Assembly (NCBI RefSeq): GCF_001613305.1
Contig: NZ_BDCC01000012.1
Location: 124,001 to 188,000, forward strand
Length of the DNA stretch: 64,000 nucleotides
Source: Nocardia vaccinii NBRC 15922
Lineage (GTDB): Bacteria; Actinomycetota; Actinomycetes; Mycobacteriales; Mycobacteriaceae
Reading direction: 5' to 3'
Shown here: positions 16,512 through 23,417 of the stretch, in pieces
How the letters are laid out: every line of letters starts with the position of its first letter
Numbering within the stretch: the stretch's first letter is position 1
Position numbers and translations under genes: made by a program
Notes under the pieces: model-generated
Told to the model about the DNA's origin: nothing
What the model saw: the letters and a program-made list of their open reading frames with translations, nothing else
Database searches by the model: none

Positions 16512-17594
16512 TCAATACCCGGCCTCGCCCAGGACCGGGGGCGGGCCGTACTCGGGCTCGTACCCGGCGATCTTGATCGGGTTGCGGATCAGGCGGAAGT
16601 CGCCCGCGGTGACGATCGCTTCGGGGGTCGCGGCCAGCGCTTCGGGGAGGGTGCGCACCGCTGCTGCGGGAATTCCCAAGGGGCGCAGCCGATCCTGCCA
16701 ACCGGCGGCCGTGTCGGCGGCCAGGGCGGTGGCAACCGCGGCGAGCACCTCGTCACGACTGGAGGCGCGCTCGGCCATGGTCTCGAAACCGGCGACTCCG
16801 GCCTCGGCGGCGAAGGTCTTCCAGAATCCGTCATGGGTGATGAACAGCGCGAGATAGCCCTCGGCGGTCGGGAAAAGTTGCGCCGGAACGTAATACGAGT
16901 GCGCACCGAAGGGACGGCGGCGGGGTTCGGCGCCGGTGCCCAGATAGGCGGCGGCGTGGTAGTTGAGCTGGGAGAGCATCACGTCGTAGAGCGAGACGTC
17001 GACCTGTCCGCCGCGGCCCGACACGATCTGCGCGAGCAGGCCCAGCGCGGCGGTCAGACCGGTGGAATTGTCCGCGGAGGAGTATCCGGGCAGGGTGGGT
17101 GGGCCGTCCGGATCGCCGGTCATGGCCGCGATGCCGACCGATGCCTGGATGACGTAGTCGAAGGCAGGGTCATCGCCGCCTTCCAGGCCGAATCCGGTGA
17201 CGGCCACGCACACGATCCGCTCGTTCCAGCGGCGCAGTGCGGCATAGGTCAGTCCGAGCCGCCGGATCGCCGAGGGCTTCAGGTTCACCAGCAGCGCATG
17301 CGATTGCGCGACCAACTCACCCAGCCGATCCTGTCCGCCGGGCGAGGTCAGATCGATGCACAGGCTCCGCTTACCGCGATTGAGGCTGGCGAAGTAGGTG
17401 TCGCTGACCTGCCGGGAGATCTCGCCCGAGGCCGGTTCCAGCTTGGTCACCTCAGCACCCAGATCGGCCAGCATCATGGTCGCGTAGGGCCCGGCCAGCA
17501 TGGTGCCGACTTCCAGGACCCGGACCCCGGCCAGCGGACCTCCGCCGGTCGCGTCCGGATCCGGCGACACTCGTCCATCCGCTCGCATCTGCAT
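16512..17594 (-). CDS. Class III CoA transferase (CaiB/BaiF family)
   Basis: 360 residues from the ATG at 17594, chosen for GGAG eight bases upstream; GTG or ATG codons a few residues away are possible. Family features are GVRVLEVGTMLAGPYATMML (about 22-41), DLGAEVTKLEP and KRSLCIDL, and the aspartate in AFDYVIQASVG that forms the acyl-anhydride intermediate. It transfers CoA between acyl-CoA and a carboxylic acid. It lies upstream of no close partner on the same strand except the F420-type oxidoreductase 76 bp away, which is transcribed into it, so both may share a transcript. Confidence 0.87.
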   Translation of the reverse strand: MQMRADGRVSPDPDATGGGPLAGVRVLEVGTMLAGPYATMMLADLGAEVTKLEPASGEISRQVSDTYFASLNRGKRSLCIDLTSPGGQDRLGELVAQSHALLVNLKPSAIRRLGLTYAALRRWNERIVCVAVTGFGLEGGDDPAFDYVIQASVGIAAMTGDPDGPPTLPGYSSADNSTGLTAALGLLAQIVSGRGGQVDVSLYDVMLSQLNYHAAAYLGTGAEPRRRPFGAHSYYVPAQLFPTAEGYLALFITHDGFWKTFAAEAGVAGFETMAERASSRDEVLAAVATALAADTAAGWQDRLRPLGIPAAAVRTLPEALAATPEAIVTAGDFRLIRNPIKIAGYEPEYGPPPVLGEAGY

Positions 17595-17670
17595 CACCCG
17601 TTCTCCGCGAACCTCGCCGACGCGCGATCCGCCCCGACGTTCCGACCCGAATGCCATTGCCCTGCAGGGA

Positions 17671-18627
17671 CTAACGCAACTCCCGCGCGACCTCGGCGAT
17701 CATCTCGCGGGTGCGGCGCTTGGAGGCGCGCAACTCGTCGAGCGTGTCCCCGATCGGCAGCAGCCGCACCGACACATCCGTCGCGCCGGCCTCGGCGTAC
17801 CGGCGCAACCCCGCCACGATCGCGGCCTCGTCGCCGGCGACGCACATATCGCCGATATCCCGGGCGTCGCCCTGATCCAGCAGCCGTTGATAATTCGGCG
17901 AAACCTCCGCCTCGGCGAGAATGCGGTTGGCTCGCTCCTTCGCCTGATCCACCTCGTCCGGACGGCACAGGCACACCGGCAGCCCCGCCACGATGCGCGG
18001 AGCCGGGCGGCCCGCATCGGCGGCGGCCTTGGTGATCTTCGGCGCGATGTGGTCGGCGATCGCGCGCTCGTCGGCCATCCACAGCACCGTGCCGTCGGCC
18101 CGCTCCCCCGCGATGCGCAACATCACCGGTCCCAGCGCGGCCACCAGCACGGGGATCGGCGCAACCGGCCCCAGGTCCAGCGGATTGTGCACGGTGAACG
18201 CCTCGTTCTCCACATCCACCGAACCGGGCCCGCGCAGTGCGGGATCGAGCACGTCGAGGTAGTCGCGAGTGTAGGCGGCCGGCTTGTCGTACGGCAGGCC
18301 CAGCATGTCCCGCACGATCCAGTGATGCGACGGCCCGACGCCGAGCGCGAGCCGCCCGCCCGCCGCAGCCTGGGCCGAAAGCGCCTGCCGCGCAAGAGCG
18401 ATCGGATGTTGCGCCTGCAAAGGCACCACGGCCGTGCCCAATTCGATGCGCGTGGTCTTCAGGCCCATCAGCGCGATGGTGATCAACGCGTCGAAATCGG
18501 TGGGTATCTGCGGAATCCACGCCGTGTCCAGACCGGCGGACTCCGCCCATTCGATATCGGCCAGCATCCGGTCGAGCTTGCGCGCCGCATCGCCCTTCTC
18601 CGGGCCGATCATCACTCCGATACGCAC
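17671..18627 (-). CDS. LLM-class F420-dependent oxidoreductase
   Basis: 318 residues of the luciferase-like TIM-barrel family: MRIGVMIGPEKG at the start, ELGTAVVPLQAQHPIALARQ (about 62-81) and GVGPSHHW, the last being typical of F420 rather than FMN users. Such enzymes carry out hydride transfer to or from F420 on alcohols, aldehydes or conjugated systems. The GTG start has GGAGGA five bases upstream. It lies between the mutase genes and the CoA transferase on the same strand, so a role in the same carboxylic-acid pathway is likely. Substrate unknown. Confidence 0.83.
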   Translation of the reverse strand: MRIGVMIGPEKGDAARKLDRMLADIEWAESAGLDTAWIPQIPTDFDALITIALMGLKTTRIELGTAVVPLQAQHPIALARQALSAQAAAGGRLALGVGPSHHWIVRDMLGLPYDKPAAYTRDYLDVLDPALRGPGSVDVENEAFTVHNPLDLGPVAPIPVLVAALGPVMLRIAGERADGTVLWMADERAIADHIAPKITKAAADAGRPAPRIVAGLPVCLCRPDEVDQAKERANRILAEAEVSPNYQRLLDQGDARDIGDMCVAGDEAAIVAGLRRYAEAGATDVSVRLLPIGDTLDELRASKRRTREMIAEVARELR

Positions 18628-18684
18628 GAATTTCCTCCAGTTCCAGGCACTTTCACAGTGCGGCCGCGATTCTCCGCGGCGTGA

Positions 18685-19086
18685 TCAGGACGACGCCGCT
18701 GTGCCGGTCAAGGCACGGATCTCGGCGACCAGGACTTCCAGCGCGGTGCCGGTCGGGAACACCGCCGCGGCACCGGCCTCCTCCAGTCGCGGCACGTCCG
18801 CCTGCGGAATGGTGCCGCCGACGACCACGGCGATATCCCCGGCGTCCGCGGCCCGCAGCGCGTCCACCACCCGCTTGGTCAGCGCCAGATGCGCACCGGA
18901 CAGGATGCTCAGCCCCACCACGGCCACATCCTCCTGCAGCGCGATCGAGACGATGTCCTCCACGCGCTGGCGGATTCCGGTGTAGATCACCTCGAAACCC
19001 GCATCCCGCAACGTGCGCGCGACGATCTTCGCGCCGCGATCGTGCCCGTCCAACCCCGGCTTGGCGACCAGTACCCGCGCGGCCAT
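18685..19086 (-). CDS. B12-binding small subunit of an acyl-CoA mutase
   Basis: 133 residues, the size of stand-alone cobalamin-binding subunits. The base-off/His-on motif DxHxxG is present as DGHDRG (residues 13-18), with SILSGAH (about 61-67) and VVVGGTIP following. Its ATG shares one base with the stop of the large subunit (TGATG), so the two are translationally coupled and surely form one enzyme. The longer frame to 19158 lies inside the large-subunit gene. Split large/small organisation is known for isobutyryl-CoA and 2-hydroxyisobutyryl-CoA mutases and for archaeal methylmalonyl-CoA mutases. Confidence 0.9.
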   Translation of the reverse strand: MAARVLVAKPGLDGHDRGAKIVARTLRDAGFEVIYTGIRQRVEDIVSIALQEDVAVVGLSILSGAHLALTKRVVDALRAADAGDIAVVVGGTIPQADVPRLEEAGAAAVFPTGTALEVLVAEIRALTGTAASS

Positions 19087-20666
19087 CAGAACACCACCGG
19101 CTGCTGGAATTCGCCCCACACCGATTTCAGCGCGGCGGTCATCTCCCCGACCGTGCAATAGGCATTGGCGCAGTCGATCAGGCGGTCCATCAGATTCTCG
19201 TCTCCCTCGGCGGCGGCGCGCGACAGTGCGTTCAGGGTGGATTGCACTGCGGCGGACTCCCGTTCGGCCTTCACCTTGGCCAGGCGTCGCAGCTGCACCT
19301 CGCGGCCCTGCGCATCGAGTTCGTAGGTGCCGATATCGGGTGCGGGCTCATCGGAGACGAACCGGTTCACCCCGACCACCGGACGTTCGCCCGATTCGAT
19401 CTGCTGATGCGCCTTGTACGCCTCGTCGGCGATCAGGCCCTGCAGATAGCCGTCCTCGATGCAGCGCACCATCCCGCCGTGCTGGTCCAGATCGGCCATG
19501 ATCTCGACGATGCGGGCCTCGGTCTCGTCGGTCAGCGCCTCGACGAAGTACGAGCCGCCGAGCGGATCCGCGACCCGGGTCACACCGGTCTCGTAGGCCA
19601 GGATCTGCTGGGTGCGCAGCGCCATGGTCGCCGATTCCTCACTGGGCAGCGCGAACGGCTCGTCCCAGGCCGCGGTGAACATCGACTGCACCCCGCCCAG
19701 TACCGAGGCCAGCGCCTCGTAGGCGATCCGGACCAGATTGTTCTGCGCCTGCGGCGCGTACAGCGACGCACCACCGGAGACGCAGCCGAACCGGAACATC
19801 GATGCCTTGTCCTTCGTCGCGCCGTACCGCTCGCGCACGATCGTGGCCCAACGGCGCCGTCCCGCACGGTATTTCGCGATCTCCTCGAAGAAATCGCCGT
19901 GCGTGTAGAAGAAGAAGGAGACCTGCGGAGCGAACTGATCGATACTCATCCGCCCGCGTTCGACGACGGTGTCGCAGTAGGTGACGCCGTCGGCGAGGGT
20001 GAACGCCATCTCCTGCACCGCCGTGGCCCCGGCATCGCGAAAGTGCGCGCCCGCCACCGAGATCGCGTTGAACCGCGGCACCTGCGCGGCACAGAATTCG
20101 ATGGTGTCGGCGATCAGCCGCAGCGACGGTTCGGGCGGCCAGATCCAGGTGCCGCGCGAGGCGTACTCCTTGAGGATGTCGTTCTGGATTGTGCCCGTGA
20201 GCTTTTCGCGCGGAACACCCTTCTTCTCCGCGGCCGCGACATAGAACGCCAGCAGGATCGCGGCCGTGCCGTTGATGGTGAAGCTGGTGGAGATCTTGTC
20301 CAACGGGATTCCGTCGAACAGGATCTCGGCATCGGCCAGGGTGTCCACCGCGACACCGACCCGGCCGACCTCCTCGCTCACCTCGGGATCGTCCGAGTCG
20401 TAACCGCACTGGGTCGGCAGGTCCAGCGCCACCGACAGACCGGTGCCGCCCTGTTCGAGCAGGTAGCGGTAGCGCCGATTGGACTCCTCGGCGGTGCCGA
20501 ATCCGGAGTACTGGCGGAACGTCCACAGTCGCCCCCGATAGCCGGAGGCGAAATTTCCGCGCGTGAAGGGATACTCGCCCGGCGCGGGCGGATCGGCTCG
20601 CCGATCCTGCGGTCCGTACACCGCTTCGAGCGGTATACCGGACGAGGTCTGCACTTCGTTGTTCAT
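19086..20666 (-). CDS. Acyl-CoA mutase, catalytic large subunit
   Basis: 526 residues of the methylmalonyl-CoA mutase superfamily, which rearranges the carbon skeleton of acyl-CoA with adenosylcobalamin. Landmarks are YPFTRGNFASGYRGR, FRQYSGFGTAEESN (about 50-63), TGTIQNDILKEY and AGAHFRDAGATAVQE. Using remembered positions, Tyr53, Arg171 and His208 have exactly the spacing of Tyr89, Arg207 and His244 of the Propionibacterium enzyme, whereas isobutyryl-CoA mutase has Phe and Gln. The residue before the His is Ala207, not Tyr243, leaving more room. A dicarboxylic CoA ester larger than methylmalonyl-CoA is plausible. No MeaB-type chaperone gene is seen. Confidence 0.9.
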   Translation of the reverse strand: MNNEVQTSSGIPLEAVYGPQDRRADPPAPGEYPFTRGNFASGYRGRLWTFRQYSGFGTAEESNRRYRYLLEQGGTGLSVALDLPTQCGYDSDDPEVSEEVGRVGVAVDTLADAEILFDGIPLDKISTSFTINGTAAILLAFYVAAAEKKGVPREKLTGTIQNDILKEYASRGTWIWPPEPSLRLIADTIEFCAAQVPRFNAISVAGAHFRDAGATAVQEMAFTLADGVTYCDTVVERGRMSIDQFAPQVSFFFYTHGDFFEEIAKYRAGRRRWATIVRERYGATKDKASMFRFGCVSGGASLYAPQAQNNLVRIAYEALASVLGGVQSMFTAAWDEPFALPSEESATMALRTQQILAYETGVTRVADPLGGSYFVEALTDETEARIVEIMADLDQHGGMVRCIEDGYLQGLIADEAYKAHQQIESGERPVVGVNRFVSDEPAPDIGTYELDAQGREVQLRRLAKVKAERESAAVQSTLNALSRAAAEGDENLMDRLIDCANAYCTVGEMTAALKSVWGEFQQPVVF

Positions 20667-20681
20667 CAGTGAATACGGTAC

Positions 20682-20709
20682 TTGCCAAAAAAGAGAATGC
20701 CAATACCAT
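20682..20709 (+). promoter_or_regulatory. Promoter of the SDR gene with an embedded GAGAAT element
   Basis: TTGCCA (20682-20687) and TACCAT (20704-20709) are 16 bases apart. The spacer holds GAGAATGCCAATACC (20693-20707), which fits 9 of 12 positions of the TetR consensus. A 6-8-6 inverted repeat (ATCAGG/CCTGAT, 20708-20727) follows. Confidence 0.45.
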
Positions 20710-20755
20710 CAGGAGTGAATGCCTGATCACGAACCTGTTGCGACCGAGGAGCACG

Positions 20756-21586
20756 ATGTCCGACCACCTTCCGCTGACCGATCGCACGATGGTGATCTCC
20801 GGTGCGAGCCGCGGCATCGGCCTGGCGATCGCGATCGCCGCCGCCCGGCAGGGGGCCAATGTGGCACTGCTGGCCAAGACCGCCGACCCCCATCCGCGCC
20901 TGCCCGGCACCGTGCACACCGCCGCCGCGGAAATCGAGGCGGCGGGCGGCAAGGCCGCCGCCGTGGTCGGCGACGTACGCCGCGAGGAGGATGTCGAGCG
21001 GGTCGTGAAAACCGCGGTGGAGCGCTTCGGCGGCGTCGACATCTGCGTCAACAACGCCAGCGCCATCGCGACCGAACCCACCGAGCGGCTCGCGGCCAAG
21101 AAGTTCGCGCTGATGACCGATATCAACCTGAGCGGCACCTTCCTGCTCACCCGGGCCTGCCTGCCGCATCTGCGCAAGTCGGCGAATCCACATGTGCTGA
21201 CCATCGCCCCGCCGATCAACATGAATCCGCGCTGGCTCGGCGCGCACCCGTCCTACACCCTGTCCAAGTACGGGATGACCCTGCTCTCACAGGGTTGGGC
21301 CGCCGAATTCGCCGATGCCGGAATCGCTTTCAACTGCCTGTGGCCGCAGACGTACATCGCCACCTCCGCGGTGGCGAATCTGCGGGACGGTGATGATCAG
21401 CTGGCCGCCGCGCGCAGTCCGGAGATCATGGCCGACGCCGCGATGGCGATCGTGTCCCGCCCCTCGCGCAAGACCACCGCCAACTGCTTCCTGGACACCG
21501 ACGCGCTGGCCCACTATGCGGGGGTCAACGACTTCTCCCGCTACGGCGGCGGGCCGAATCCGACACCGGATCTCTTCCTCGACTGA
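20756..21586 (+). CDS. Short-chain dehydrogenase (HSDL2-like)
   Basis: 276 residues from the ATG at 20756, with GAGGAG seven bases upstream. It has the SDR cofactor loop SGASRGIGLAIAIAAARQG (about 16-34), NNASAIA (about 99) and the active-site YTLSKYGMT. The insert TADPHPRLPGTVHTAAAEIE is typical of the hydroxysteroid-dehydrogenase-like 2 group, a family of uncertain substrate that often sits with fatty-acid or isoprenoid catabolism. It is divergent from the mutase genes with only 89 bp between starts, so the two may be co-regulated. Confidence 0.85.
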   Translation: MSDHLPLTDRTMVISGASRGIGLAIAIAAARQGANVALLAKTADPHPRLPGTVHTAAAEIEAAGGKAAAVVGDVRREEDVERVVKTAVERFGGVDICVNNASAIATEPTERLAAKKFALMTDINLSGTFLLTRACLPHLRKSANPHVLTIAPPINMNPRWLGAHPSYTLSKYGMTLLSQGWAAEFADAGIAFNCLWPQTYIATSAVANLRDGDDQLAAARSPEIMADAAMAIVSRPSRKTTANCFLDTDALAHYAGVNDFSRYGGGPNPTPDLFLD

Positions 21587-21634
21587 GCGAGCGAGCAGGG
21601 CGAGAGCGTAGCAAGCGAGTTCTGAAAATGGTGC

Positions 21635-21662
21635 TTGTGCAATCCGAGAATCCGCTTACCAT
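21635..21662 (+). promoter_or_regulatory. Promoter of the MFS gene, same layout as at 20682
   Basis: TTGTGC (21635-21640) and TACCAT (21657-21662) are 16 bases apart with GAGAAT in the spacer (21646-21651). The sequence continues GAATGCCT, also found downstream of the promoter at 20682-20709. Confidence 0.45.
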
Positions 21663-21729
21663 GAATGCCTAGCGAGACCTCGATCACATTCGAAATCGCA
21701 TTCATATTGCCCTGCTTCAGGAGCTTCCC

Positions 21730-23364
21730 ATGTCCACCACCGAAACCAGTCCTCCGCCGGACCACCTCGACAGCCCTGTCGAGAACGACACCGGCCGCTT
21801 GGACGGGGCATCCCGCGTGCGGATCTTCGCCATCCTCATCGTGATCGTCCTCTACACCGAAGTCGTCCCGCTGCAGTACACGATGGTCTCCGCAGCCCTG
21901 CAGAAGATGACCAAGACGTTCAGCACCGTCGGCGGCAACATCAACTGGGCGGTCATCATCCTGGGGTTGGTAGGCGCCGCCGCGACGCCGCTGATCGGTA
22001 AGGCCAGCGACGCCTGGGGCAAGAAGAAGCTGTTCCTGGCCACCGGAGTCTGCTTCTTCGTCGGCTGTGTCATCTGCGCGTTGACCAGCAACTGGACCAT
22101 CTTCCTGATCGGCCGCGGCCTGGCGGCGTTCTCCATCGCCAGCCAGGTCGTCGCCTACGGCCTGATCCGAGACCTCATCCCGCGCAAGTACATTCCGCTC
22201 GGCGTCGGCATGATCGGCGCGGGCCTGGGCTTCTCCGGGGCGATCGCACCGCTGATCGGCGGCTTCCTGGTCGACCACTTCGAGTGGCGCGCGATGTTCT
22301 GGTTCCTGGCCGCGTTCACCCTCATGCTCACGCCGCTGGTGATCTGGGTCGTGCCGGAGACGAAATTGCGGGTGCGCGAACGCTTCGACCCGTTCGGCGC
22401 GATCCTGCTGTCCGCGGGCGCGCTGTTCACCCTGCTGTACCTCGACAACGGTCAGACCTGGGGCTGGGGCCGCCCGTCGGCGCTGGCCTGGCTCATCGGC
22501 GGTCTGGTCATGCTGGCGCTGTTCGTCGTGGTCGAGTTCCGGGTCTCGCGGCCGATCATGGATATGAAACTGCTGGTCAACCCGAAAGTCAGTCTGACCC
22601 TGCTGATGACCGCGTTCGGCGTCGGCATCACCGCGGTCCAGCCGCTGGCCCTGGGCTATATGACCCAGACCCCGAACGTCGACGGCCTGCGCGAGAACGT
22701 CGTGCAAGGCGTTGTGGCACAAGCACATCAGATGACCGGGATGACCCTGCCGGCGAGTCTCGTGCACGTGAACTTCGATCCGGGATACACCTACGGCAAC
22801 GGCTTCAGCATGCTCGGATACGCACTGCACGTGGGCATCTGGGCCGGCCTGCTCGGCATGGTCGTCGGCCCCTTCGCCGGTGCGATGGCACGGCGACTGG
22901 GTGCGCGGATTCCGGCGATACTCGCGTTCAGCATCCTGACGATTTCCGGTATCGGATTCGTCGTCTTCCACTACAGCTGGATCACATATCTGGTGCTGTA
23001 TCTGCTGGCGGGCATCGGATTCGGCTGCTTCTACGCCGCGGGCCCCAACCTCATCATGGATGCGGTGCCGCAGGAACAGCAGGGCATCAGCGCGGGCATG
23101 CTGGGGGTCACCATGAGTATGGGTTCGGCCATCTGCATGGCGGTCACCACCGCGCTGCTGAACAACCATCCGGTCAAGGCGCACATCGACGTGATGGGAC
23201 ATTCCACCGTCCAGACGATCCCGCAGGTCTTCGCCGACCGCGGGTACACGCTGAGTTTCTGGGTGGTGCTGGCCACCACGATCGTCGCGCTGATCATCGC
23301 CGTGCTGATGCGGCACGGCCGCAGCCCCGCCACCGGCGGTGCGCCGGTGACGAGCGAGGCATAA
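21730..23364 (+). CDS. MFS drug/H+ antiporter-type transporter (DHA2-like)
   Basis: 544 residues. A polar head of about 30 residues precedes the first membrane segment (IFAILIVIVLYTEVVPLQY). About 14 hydrophobic segments follow, with the MFS loop motif GKASDAWGKKKLFLATG between segments 2 and 3 and RDLIPRKYIPLGVGMIGAG. A long outside loop (about 315-350: VDGLRENVVQGVVAQAHQMT...) is unusual and also found in actinobacterial EmrB/QacA-like exporters. It is expected in the cytoplasmic membrane; substrate unknown. It converges with another MFS gene and shares its terminator. Confidence 0.85.
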   Translation: MSTTETSPPPDHLDSPVENDTGRLDGASRVRIFAILIVIVLYTEVVPLQYTMVSAALQKMTKTFSTVGGNINWAVIILGLVGAAATPLIGKASDAWGKKKLFLATGVCFFVGCVICALTSNWTIFLIGRGLAAFSIASQVVAYGLIRDLIPRKYIPLGVGMIGAGLGFSGAIAPLIGGFLVDHFEWRAMFWFLAAFTLMLTPLVIWVVPETKLRVRERFDPFGAILLSAGALFTLLYLDNGQTWGWGRPSALAWLIGGLVMLALFVVVEFRVSRPIMDMKLLVNPKVSLTLLMTAFGVGITAVQPLALGYMTQTPNVDGLRENVVQGVVAQAHQMTGMTLPASLVHVNFDPGYTYGNGFSMLGYALHVGIWAGLLGMVVGPFAGAMARRLGARIPAILAFSILTISGIGFVVFHYSWITYLVLYLLAGIGFGCFYAAGPNLIMDAVPQEQQGISAGMLGVTMSMGSAICMAVTTALLNNHPVKAHIDVMGHSTVQTIPQVFADRGYTLSFWVVLATTIVALIIAVLMRHGRSPATGGAPVTSEA

Positions 23365-23367
23365 CGA

Positions 23368-23406
23368 AAAATTCGGTGCCCGAACATGTTTCGGGCACCG
23401 AATTTT
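23368..23406. terminator. Bidirectional terminator between convergent MFS genes
   Basis: A 17-bp perfect stem (AAAATTCGGTGCCCGAA and its complement) encloses a 5-nt loop. A-rich and T-rich ends make it a good intrinsic terminator in both directions. Confidence 0.88.
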
Positions 23407-23417
23407 CGCGGCCGCGA

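Noticed and set aside
20708..20727. ATCAGG-8-CCTGAT inverted repeat as an operator of its own
   Set aside because: A 6-bp arm with an 8-base spacer is weak and no second copy was found. It is mentioned only as part of the promoter entry.
18585..20760. Cobalamin riboswitch before the mutase genes
   Set aside because: Only about 90 bases separate the mutase start from the divergent SDR start, far too short for a B12 riboswitch, and no B12-box-like sequence was seen.
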